Source: Granulicella sp. (GTDB taxonomy: Bacteria > Acidobacteriota > Terriglobia > Terriglobales > Acidobacteriaceae). From it: 37,024 bases of DNA. The translations under genes were made by a program, and so were the position numbers. The notes beneath the pieces were generated by a model, which worked only from the letters and a program-made list of their open reading frames with translations, was not told where the DNA came from and did no database searches. The DNA lies in NCBI GenBank assembly GCA_003132145.1, contig PKWU01000069.1:1-37024 (forward strand), written 5' to 3'. Shown here in pieces: positions 1 to 6,672 of this stretch (position 1 is its first letter; every line of letters begins with the position of its first letter).

Positions 1-715
1 CGGCGTCGCGGAAGTGCTGCAGCGCCTCGGCCCGCGTGTATGCAGCCTCGCCCTTGAAGCACTTGGTACCCGCCACGAACTCCGTGATGATGGGCACCTC
101 GACCTTCAGCACGTCCACGTTGTAGCGCGCCTTGCCGAACTCCGCCATCGCGCCGGAGACGATCGACGGCTTCTTCTTGGCGTAGGCCACGCTCTTCTCA
201 TCGCCGCCCTCGGCGTCGTAGCCCACAAACTCCAGGAAGAAGGGAATGTCGTGCGCCATGCACTCGTCGCCGATGCGCTCGATCCACGCCTGCTTCAGGT
301 CGTTGACCGCCGGCTTCTCGAACGGCGTGTAGTAGAGCAGGATCTTGATGCAGTCCGCGCCCGCTTCCTTCAGCCTGCGCACCGACCACACATCCAGCAG
401 GTCGGGCAGGCGGCCGGGCGTCTGAGAGTCGTAGCCCGTCTTCTCGTAGGCCAGCAACAGCCCCTTGCCGTGGCGATGTTTGCTGGCGGGCAGGCCGTAC
501 TCCGGGTCCAGCAGGATGGCCGACGCATGCTGGCAAAGCACATCGGTCACCAGTGTCTTGAAATCTTCGAGGTCCTTGCCTGTGGCGGCCGATCCGCGCT
601 CCTTGGCCAGCGATTTCTGCAGCGATCCGCGCTGGTCCATGGCGGCTGCCGCGATCACGCCGCGCGGGTTGGAGACGGCCTTGAGTCCTGCGAGTTTTCC
701 GGGGGTAAGCTTCAT
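1..715 (-). CDS. Tagatose 1,6-bisphosphate aldolase family protein (LacD-like), 3' end cut by the window
   Basis: The first 238 residues are visible; the C-terminus lies beyond the left edge. The sequence reads as a class I (Schiff-base) TIM-barrel aldolase of the LacD family. Seen: an N-terminal A-A-M-D-Q-R-G-S-L segment, L-D-P-E-Y-G-L-P near residue 66, an A-D-C-I-K-I-L-L-Y-Y strand, and D-V-L-K-V-E-V-P, which matches the LacD catalytic-lysine strand. LacD enzymes cleave tagatose 1,6-bisphosphate into dihydroxyacetone phosphate and glyceraldehyde 3-phosphate, and are often relaxed toward related ketose bisphosphates, so the physiological sugar is not determined. The ATG at 715 has an AGGAG ribosome site about ten bases upstream. 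Family members are roughly 325 residues, so about a quarter is missing. No lac/gat neighbours are visible. Confidence 0.85.
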   Translation of the reverse strand, partial: MKLTPGKLAGLKAVSNPRGVIAAAAMDQRGSLQKSLAKERGSAATGKDLEDFKTLVTDVLCQHASAILLDPEYGLPASKHRHGKGLLLAYEKTGYDSQTPGRLPDLLDVWSVRRLKEAGADCIKILLYYTPFEKPAVNDLKQAWIERIGDECMAHDIPFFLEFVGYDAEGGDEKSVAYAKKKPSIVSGAMAEFGKARYNVDVLKVEVPIITEFVAGTKCFKGEAAYTRAEALQHFRDA

Positions 716-1065
716 GGTGCGGTAATCTCCTGTGTCGATCTATTTACAATTTAAGCTTCATCTGCCATTTTACACAGCAGTTCACGGTTTCTTTGTGACG
801 GCGGTTACGCCTTGCATCTTTCGCATCCCTGAAATTCATTTCGGAACGGGCCTCCGCTCAGTGCTCATAGCCCACAGCTCAAAGCCTGGACACAAACTCA
901 GCCTCGCGCCGCCCGCCTCGCGCCCGCGCCTGTCAATCATGTAAACTACCAATAGATTTCCGCCGCGCCACTTCTCCTTCGATTCATCCCACGAGAGAAG
1001 CCATCGCCAGTCCGGCTGCGCGAGCGGGAAGCAACAGGTTCGGCAACCAGGAGAATGTGACCAAG
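716..1065. other. Divergent intergenic region between the aldolase and the zinc-ribbon gene
   Basis: This 350-base gap separates two divergently transcribed genes and must hold both promoters. It is AT-rich next to the aldolase (around 730-780) and has a TAAACT sequence near 944 that could be a -10 box for the zinc-ribbon gene, but neither side has a convincing -35 partner. I see no reading frame with coding character, no stable long hairpin and no RNA gene. Confidence 0.45.
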
Positions 1066-1245
1066 ATGGCAAAGATTGCCAAGACCGGCGACCGCAAGAA
1101 AGCAATGGATACCACCAAGAGCACCGACTGTCCCAAGTGCTCCAAGCCCACCCGCATCGTCAAGCGGGTCAAGGACCGTGAGCGCGGCATTCCCGGCGGC
1201 GTCTACATCTCCTGCTCCGTCTGCGAGTTCTTCGAGAAGCTCTAA
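1066..1245 (+). CDS. Small conserved zinc-ribbon-like protein (59 aa), function unknown
   Basis: A basic 59-residue protein with two C-x-x-C knuckles: C-P-K-C around residues 19-22 and C-S-V-C around residues 50-53, ending E-F-F-E-K-L. Between them lies a basic stretch (R-I-V-K-R-V-K-D-R-E-R-G). Paired C-x-x-C motifs at this spacing are typical of a zinc-ribbon fold that binds one Zn2+, often in nucleic-acid- or ribosome-associated small proteins. The start is chosen at ATG 1066; an AGGAG at 1049-1053 lies 12 bases upstream. A GTG at 1057 would add three residues but is only three bases from that site. It stands alone, divergent from the aldolase and convergent with the next gene. No specific function is recognisable. 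Confidence 0.7.
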   Translation: MAKIAKTGDRKKAMDTTKSTDCPKCSKPTRIVKRVKDRERGIPGGVYISCSVCEFFEKL

Positions 1246-1291
1246 GCTTCAGAAATCCGGGTGCAAAGCGCCCATCCGATCGCTCGATCGG

Positions 1292-1324
1292 GGTCCCCGG
1301 CGAGCGGTATTTGCTCGATGGGGT
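1292..1324. repeat. Palindromic dispersed repeat, intergenic copy (family A)
   Basis: GGTCCCCGGCGAGC, a short spacer, then GCTCGATGGGGT form an imperfect hairpin. The same element occurs at 4237-4264 inside the hydrolase gene. It sits between two convergent genes, nested in a larger imperfect inverted repeat (GCCCATC near 1271 against GATGGGC near 1333), so it could serve as a bidirectional terminator here. Confidence 0.7.
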
Positions 1325-1357
1325 GGCTGAGCGATGGGCAGGAGTCCTCTCCACGGA

Positions 1358-2890
1358 TCACCGTCGCGCGATAAACACCGCCGCCAGCTTGTCTTCATAC
1401 ACCAGATGGAAGCGCGGGTCCATCCGCAGCAACTGGGTCAGCGGCGCCTTCACCGGCCCAATCACCACGCCGGCCGAGGTCAACTGCGCATCTGACGCCC
1501 AGTCCGGCTGCGCGTTCCAGGTCGCCGCCGAGCGGTCGAGGTTTTTGTCTCCATAGAAGGCCGCGCGTCCGTCGACGCTCACCGGCATTCTCAGCGCCCA
1601 GATCAGGTATCCGCCCCAGTCGTAGTTGTTGAACAGCGGACCGGCATAGCCCTTGGCCCGCACCGCTTCCACGGCGCTCACCGGCAGGTTCTTCGCCAAC
1701 TGCGTATCGAGCTGCGCATTGTTTACTCCCATCACGCGGGACCCGGCCAGCACCGCAAGCCCAGCAGCTAGCACCGCAACCGCGGTGGCCCACTTCGGCA
1801 ACCGGAACTCCGCCCTCCGGCTGCCTGTGATGGTGGACGCCAGAATCGCGGCGGCAACCGTAGCCATCACCCAGATGTCGCGCTGCGAACGGAACGACAG
1901 AACGGCGGCGAACGCGAGCAACGCCGTCTCGAAGGGCTGAAACCGCCGCCTCCGCGCCAGCGCCGCCGCGCTGCCCAGCGCCAGCAGCAGAATCAGAAAA
2001 TCCGGAAGACCGCGGAAGGGCATCGCCTGCAGCTCCGTGACCAGGTTCAGCGCGCCGCCCTGTGTCGCCAGGTCGAATGCCGCCTGGTAGATGCGCCAGC
2101 CATACGGATTCAGTAGTGTTCCAAGCAGGCCGGCCGCCAGCGCCAGACCCATCCACGCGGGCCGCAGGCGCGTCTCCGCGCCCTTCCACCAGAGCGCAAC
2201 CACCGCCTCCACCCATGCCAGGCCCAGCACAAACAGGCCATCGACAAACTGAATATGCACGTTCGCCCAGAGCGCAAAGATCACCGGCAGCCACGCCAGC
2301 TCGCGCACCCGACCGGTCTTGCGCGCCTCGATCAGGATGTCCATCTCTAGAATGAAGAACAGGATGGTGAACAGCCACGGGCGTGGCGTATACAAACGCC
2401 CCATGCTGTAGACGGCGGCAAAGGTGAGCAGCACCGCCAGCGTGAAGTCCCCCTGGAGCCGCCGCACCATATGAAACAATGCAACTGTAATCGCCAGGAC
2501 CATTGCGCTGGAGTACGCCACGATGCCCGCCAGTCCCAGCCACTGGAACAGCTTCACCGTCAGCAGCTCGAAGAGCCAGCTATAGGCCAGCCACGGCCTT
2601 CCTGCCAGCGCGCCGGAGTAGAGATCGACATGCGGCACCGCGTGATGCAGCAGCATCCACTCACCCGTGCGCAGATGCCACCAGATGTCCAGGTCGATCA
2701 CGCACGCAGCACGCACGCATATCAGTGCCGGAATGGCGAACAGGACAGCCAGCACCAACGCCTGGGCAACCTGCTCGGCCCGCCCGCCCGTGCTCTTCGA
2801 CGCGGAAACCGCCGCCTGAGCATCTTGGATTGGCAAGATTTTGTCCTTCACTTCCGCCGCCGCAGAAGACGCGATTGCATGGATTGCCAC
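1358..2890 (-). CDS. Polytopic inner-membrane protein with W-W-H-L-R-T-G-E-W motif, function unknown
   Basis: A 510-residue integral membrane protein with roughly ten predicted hydrophobic helices. After the first helix (about residues 42-62) comes D-I-D-L-D-I-W-W-H-L-R-T-G-E-W at residues 66-78, which would face the periplasm. The acidic-plus-tryptophan loop and overall topology resemble GT-C-type glycosyltransferases that use polyprenyl-phosphate sugars, but no diagnostic catalytic motif is certain, so this is only an analogy. The C-terminal 100 residues look soluble (Y-D-W-G-G-Y-L-I-W and V-D-G-R-A-A-F-Y). GTG at 2890 is the first in-frame start and has only a poorly placed GAGGG; GTG at codon 14 is an alternative. 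It lies 62 bases downstream of pyrF on the same strand. Confidence 0.75.
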   Translation of the reverse strand: MAIHAIASSAAAEVKDKILPIQDAQAAVSASKSTGGRAEQVAQALVLAVLFAIPALICVRAACVIDLDIWWHLRTGEWMLLHHAVPHVDLYSGALAGRPWLAYSWLFELLTVKLFQWLGLAGIVAYSSAMVLAITVALFHMVRRLQGDFTLAVLLTFAAVYSMGRLYTPRPWLFTILFFILEMDILIEARKTGRVRELAWLPVIFALWANVHIQFVDGLFVLGLAWVEAVVALWWKGAETRLRPAWMGLALAAGLLGTLLNPYGWRIYQAAFDLATQGGALNLVTELQAMPFRGLPDFLILLLALGSAAALARRRRFQPFETALLAFAAVLSFRSQRDIWVMATVAAAILASTITGSRRAEFRLPKWATAVAVLAAGLAVLAGSRVMGVNNAQLDTQLAKNLPVSAVEAVRAKGYAGPLFNNYDWGGYLIWALRMPVSVDGRAAFYGDKNLDRSAATWNAQPDWASDAQLTSAGVVIGPVKAPLTQLLRMDPRFHLVYEDKLAAVFIARR

Positions 2891-2952
2891 ACCCTCACTA
2901 TATCGTCTTCTGGTTCAGGCCCAATCCCACGAATGGGTACGAACCAACCCGC

Positions 2953-3771
2953 TTACAGGGCGCCGGCGATCTCCGCCAGTATCCCCGCCGCAACCCATGC
3001 CGGGTTTGCCGACTCCGTGATCGGCCGTCCCACCACCAGCATGGAAGCGCCGCGCGCAATCGCCTCCGTCGCGCTGGCCACGCGCCGTTGGTCGTCGCGC
3101 TGCCCCGCAGAGCCCGCGGGCCGTATTCCCGGGACCACCAGAAGCATCTCCGGCCCCATCGCTGCGCGCACTGCCTCAACCTCCTCGGCGGAGCAGACCA
3201 GTCCGTTGATCCCGGCCGATCGTGCAAGCCGGGCCAGCCGCAACACCTGCGTGTGCAGCGCGTTGGCAGCGCCGCCCACTCCAACCGCGCGCAACTCCGC
3301 CGCGTCCATGCTGGTCAGCACCGTCACCGCCAGCAACTTCGGTGCGCCCGGCGCGCGGGCCGCCTGCACCGCCGCATGCATCATCTGCTCGCCGCCGCCC
3401 GCATGCACCGTCAGCAGCGACGCGCCCACATCGGCAACCGACCGCACCGCGCCTGCCACCGTGTTGGGAATGTCATGCAGCTTCAGGTCCAGGAACACCT
3501 CGTATCCGCGCTTGCGCAACTCTTCGATCACGCGGTTCCCGGCCGCGTAGTACAGCTCCATCCCCACCTTGAACCAGCGGCAGCAGCCATCCAGCCGGTC
3601 CACCAGGTCCATCGCCTTGTCGGCGGAAGGAAAGTCGAGAGCCACAATCAGCCGCTCTTTCGCATCCGTCCGGAGACTGCCCTCCCCGGTCTTCGCGCCA
3701 GTGCTTTGCGCCTGTTTGTGTGCCGCGGCGGGGTCCTTGTGTACGTGTGGTTGAGCAGTCACCTTATCCAT
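2953..3771 (-). CDS. pyrF: Orotidine 5'-phosphate decarboxylase
   Basis: Catalyses OMP to UMP + CO2, the last step of de novo pyrimidine synthesis, in the cytoplasm. The family signature D-L-K-L-H-D-I-P-N-T-V is at residues 95-105, holding the catalytic Asp95-Lys97-Asp100 array; the first-strand motif L-I-V-A-L-D-F is at 41-47 and F-K-V-G-M-E at 67-72. The phosphate-binding end (V-V-P-G-I-R-P, then V-V-G-R-P-I-T) is intact. At 272 residues it is longer than typical enzymes because of a polar N-terminal extension of about 38 residues rich in Ala, Lys, Gln and His. No other ATG precedes the barrel and the ATG at 3771 lacks a clear ribosome site, so the extension may be partly untranslated. The following membrane-protein gene may be cotranscribed. 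Confidence 0.95.
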   Translation of the reverse strand: MDKVTAQPHVHKDPAAAHKQAQSTGAKTGEGSLRTDAKERLIVALDFPSADKAMDLVDRLDGCCRWFKVGMELYYAAGNRVIEELRKRGYEVFLDLKLHDIPNTVAGAVRSVADVGASLLTVHAGGGEQMMHAAVQAARAPGAPKLLAVTVLTSMDAAELRAVGVGGAANALHTQVLRLARLARSAGINGLVCSAEEVEAVRAAMGPEMLLVVPGIRPAGSAGQRDDQRRVASATEAIARGASMLVVGRPITESANPAWVAAGILAEIAGAL

Positions 3772-3903
3772 CGCAACAGTCTAGAGCAAATCCACCACAA
3801 ATATCCCTGCCATTTCGTCCCAAATTCCTGGGCCGGTTTTCATTTGTATCGAAAAGGGACGAGCGACAGACCCATCCGCACCTCCGCCCAGCGGCCATCG
3901 CAC

Positions 3904-6279
3904 TCACCATTCTACTTCAAACTCCAGATGCGAAGGCCACTTCGCCGAGCCGTAGATCGTCACTGTCTCGGGCTTGTACGCACTCTTCGGCGCGGCCATG
4001 ATGTTCGGCACAAACGTCTGCGGATTGCGGTCGTAGAGCGGGAACCAGCTCGACTGCACCTCGACCATAATCCTGTGCCCCTTCAGAAATGTGTGATCCA
4101 CGCCGTGCAGGCTCCACTTGAACTCGTTCACCTCGCCGGGAGCGAGCGGCGCAGGCTGCGCGAAGCTCCTGAGGTAGCGACCGCGGAATATCTCGTCCGC
4201 GACCATCAACTCATAGCCCGTGTTGGGCGAAGTCGTGGTCCCCGGCGAGCTTGCTCGCTGGGGTGAAGCAGGCGCATCGTCCGGATAGACGTCGATCAGC
4301 TTGACGATCCAGTCCGCATCGCTTCCCGTGGTCGCGGCGAAGAGGTCGGCCAGAACGTCGCCGGTAATGGTCACATCGTGGTCGAGCGCGGGCAGCGTGA
4401 AGCGCGCCACGTCCTTGCGTGCGGTGACAAAGCTCTGGTCCTCTACCAGCCAGGTGGTCCACTTCGAGCCCTTGGCGTAGGTCGATTGGATGGGTCGATG
4501 ACGATACGGAACCGGATCAGCCGGGTCTGCCACATAAGACGCTGCGATCGAGCCATCCTGAGTCGCGGGGGCGGCAAAACTGAGTTTCTTTCCCGCTTCC
4601 AGATAGAGCCGCGCAGGTTCAAAGCCAGCCATCGGAGGCCACGCGTTGTAGCGCTCCCACTGGTTCACGCCGGTGCGGAAGCTGGCCGTATCGGCGAGGT
4701 CGAAGCCCGGCCGGTCCTTCAGATACTTCTCAAAGAAAGGGGCCTCATATCGCTTGCGGAACTCGTTTCCGGTTGGTTCACCGAAGTCCAGCCTGCCGAA
4801 TTCCGACCCCAACCGCCGCCCTGTGCCCTGCCAGCCGCCGTGGTTCCACGGTCCAAGCACCTGGAAGACCGGATTGTCGTGTTGCTTCAGCGCGGCGTAC
4901 TCGGCCTGTGTGCCCCACATGTCCTCCTGGTCCCAATAGCCGCCGACCTCGAGCGTCGGCACTTCGACGCTGGCGAGGCGGTCTTCCACCGCCATTGCCT
5001 GCCAGAACGCGGTGTATGCCGGCTGGCTCAGAAAAGCCTTCACCGTGGGAAGATCGCTCATCTTTGGAACTGTTGCTACAGCGCCGGCGAAGTTGCCGTG
5101 GCGCAGGAAAAACTCGTACGCATCCTGCTTCAGGTCCACGGGCACATCAGTCTTCTGCGCCTCCATCTGCTGCACGTAGTCGAAGCCGTAGCTCTCACGG
5201 AAGGCGCCGTTGTGGAAGAAGTCGTCGCCCATCCATACGTCGGTCATCGGTGCCTGGGGCGAGATGGCCCTCACCGCGGGATGCGCGTCGATGCCTGCCA
5301 TCACGGCAAGAAAGCCATCGTACGAGATGCCGAAGACGCCGACGCGGCCATTGTTGCCGGGCACATTCTTCAGCAGCCAGTCGACGGTGTCGCGCGTGTC
5401 GGTGGTCTCGTCCACATCGTTCTTGCCGTTGTGCGGCACGATGGGCCGGTTCATCACGAAGCTGCCCTCGGACCTGTATCGTCCGCGGATGTCCTCGTAG
5501 ACGAAGATGTATCCGCTGGCGGCCAGCTCTGGCTTGTCGTAATTCACGCTCTCGGAATCGAAGTCGTCCACTCCGTAAGGTGTGCGGGCGAGCAGGAACG
5601 GCAGGCCCGCGTGCGGGACATCGTACAAATCCGCCGGACGCAGAATCACCGCATGGAGACGCACGCCGTCGCGCATGGGCAGCATCGCCTCCTGGCGCGT
5701 GTACGGGCGGAAGTGGTTGAGACGCGTGCTCGCGGTGCTGAAACGCTTTTCCTCAACCAGCGTGCTGCCATCGCGGTTGAGCACAAACTTCAGCCCGGTG
5801 ATGACTCCCGACGCATCGCGCAGAAACACAACATGCGCCTGCGGCGACTCGATCTGAAAGCTGTCCGCGTTCCCAGTCGCAGCGTCCGGAAGCAGCATCT
5901 GACGCTTTCGCCGCTCGCTCTCCTCGTAGAGAACGCCGTCGTCGAGATAGACCGCATTCACCTGGTCCGGATTGGAGGTGCCGCGATACTGTCCTACATA
6001 CTGGGCGAGACCGGCGCCCGGGGCTGGATTGCTGCTCGAAGCGGGGCCCACGAGCGCCGCGGAATTCGCGCCCGCAGACTGGGTTGGCCGCGCGTTGGAA
6101 GAGACCGCCGGCGACTGCGCGAATGAAGGTTGGCCGGCAGAACAAAACGCTAACAGAGCAGCCGACAGAGTGGTCAGCAAAGCCAGGGTGAAACGCCCGG
6201 CGCATCGACGCGGCAGCGCGTCCCCGCACGGGAGGCTGACTAGGAGAGCACTCCTGCAGTACGACTGAATCGAACTCAC
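3904..6279 (-). CDS. Secreted CocE/NonD-family (X-Pro dipeptidyl-peptidase S15-type) hydrolase
   Basis: A 791-residue exported alpha/beta-hydrolase. Residues about 30-56 form a Sec signal (hydrophobic run, then S-F-A-Q-S). Residues about 90-180 look like a separate small beta-rich domain. The S15 fold starts at M-L-P-M-R-D-G-V-R-L near residue 199, with nucleophile Ser319 in G-I-S-Y-D-G, likely Asp in Y-W-D-Q-E-D-M-W and His in G-P-W-N-H-G-G-W; the C-terminus is the jelly-roll domain of the family (S-L-H-G-V-D-H-T-F-L-K-G-H-R-I-M-V). Relatives hydrolyse acyl esters, beta-lactam amides or X-Pro peptides, so the substrate is open. GTG at 6279 is the only start upstream of the signal; the leader has a 13-base direct repeat (6274-6286, 6288-6300). 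A palindromic repeat is embedded at residues 672-682. Confidence 0.85.
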   Translation of the reverse strand: MSSIQSYCRSALLVSLPCGDALPRRCAGRFTLALLTTLSAALLAFCSAGQPSFAQSPAVSSNARPTQSAGANSAALVGPASSSNPAPGAGLAQYVGQYRGTSNPDQVNAVYLDDGVLYEESERRKRQMLLPDAATGNADSFQIESPQAHVVFLRDASGVITGLKFVLNRDGSTLVEEKRFSTASTRLNHFRPYTRQEAMLPMRDGVRLHAVILRPADLYDVPHAGLPFLLARTPYGVDDFDSESVNYDKPELAASGYIFVYEDIRGRYRSEGSFVMNRPIVPHNGKNDVDETTDTRDTVDWLLKNVPGNNGRVGVFGISYDGFLAVMAGIDAHPAVRAISPQAPMTDVWMGDDFFHNGAFRESYGFDYVQQMEAQKTDVPVDLKQDAYEFFLRHGNFAGAVATVPKMSDLPTVKAFLSQPAYTAFWQAMAVEDRLASVEVPTLEVGGYWDQEDMWGTQAEYAALKQHDNPVFQVLGPWNHGGWQGTGRRLGSEFGRLDFGEPTGNEFRKRYEAPFFEKYLKDRPGFDLADTASFRTGVNQWERYNAWPPMAGFEPARLYLEAGKKLSFAAPATQDGSIAASYVADPADPVPYRHRPIQSTYAKGSKWTTWLVEDQSFVTARKDVARFTLPALDHDVTITGDVLADLFAATTGSDADWIVKLIDVYPDDAPASPQRASSPGTTTSPNTGYELMVADEIFRGRYLRSFAQPAPLAPGEVNEFKWSLHGVDHTFLKGHRIMVEVQSSWFPLYDRNPQTFVPNIMAAPKSAYKPETVTIYGSAKWPSHLEFEVEW
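4237..4264. repeat. Palindromic dispersed repeat inside the hydrolase gene (family A)
   Basis: GGTCCCCGGCGAGC followed directly by TTGCTCGCTGGGGT forms a near-perfect hairpin and shares its arms with the intergenic copy at 1292-1324. Here it is read in frame and adds a Pro/Arg/Ser/Gly/Thr-rich linker (about residues 672-682) to the C-terminal domain of the hydrolase, apparently in a surface loop. Confidence 0.75.
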
Positions 6280-6315
6280 TGGATCGGACTCACTGGATCG
6301 AACTGGTTCGGAAGA

Positions 6316-6534
6316 CTACGCCGCAGGCTCCGGACTGGGTGCGTTCTGGAAGCCAATCCGCTTGTGCGCGCCGTCGCAGAACGGGCGATTCTCGCTGGCG
6401 CCGCAGCGGCAGAGGAACACCTCCGGCTTGCCGGTCAGGTCCCACTTCTTGCCGTTGGCATCGTTCAACACAATGGCCCCCTCGACCCGCAGCGGGCCGT
6501 TGGGGCGAACGGTAATCTTTACAGGCTCAGACAT
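6316..6534 (-). CDS. CDGSH-type iron-sulfur domain protein
   Basis: A 72-residue cytoplasmic protein with one CDGSH-like [2Fe-2S] motif: C-R-C-G-A-S-E-N-R-P-F-C-D-G-A-H at about residues 43-58, giving the three cysteines and one histidine that coordinate the cluster. Bacterial single-motif members bind a redox-active, acid-labile cluster and probably act in electron transfer or cluster trafficking; the partner is unknown. ATG 6534 is preferred because an AGGAG lies about 11 bases upstream; an earlier in-frame start at 6576 would read through that site. It lies between priA and the hydrolase on the same strand, with no functional link evident. Confidence 0.85.
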   Translation of the reverse strand: MSEPVKITVRPNGPLRVEGAIVLNDANGKKWDLTGKPEVFLCRCGASENRPFCDGAHKRIGFQNAPSPEPAA

Positions 6535-6672
6535 AGATGGACTCACTCCTCGATCGGATTGGCCGGAGACCGGCAAGCCTCAGCATAGCAGCAGACACGG
6601 ACTCATATCGTACGGCACGCGTTCTTGCAGCGTTGCATGGATGAGAACGGAGTCCGGTTTCGTTGAACGAAG

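Noticed and set aside
2503..4266. A 587-codon plus-strand frame spanning two genes on the other strand
   Set aside because: Crosses the membrane-protein gene, pyrF and an intergenic region; Arg/His/Pro-rich translation without domains.
4378..6126. A 582-codon plus-strand frame opposite the CocE-type hydrolase
   Set aside because: His/Arg/Val-rich low-information translation with no motifs; shadow of the hydrolase.
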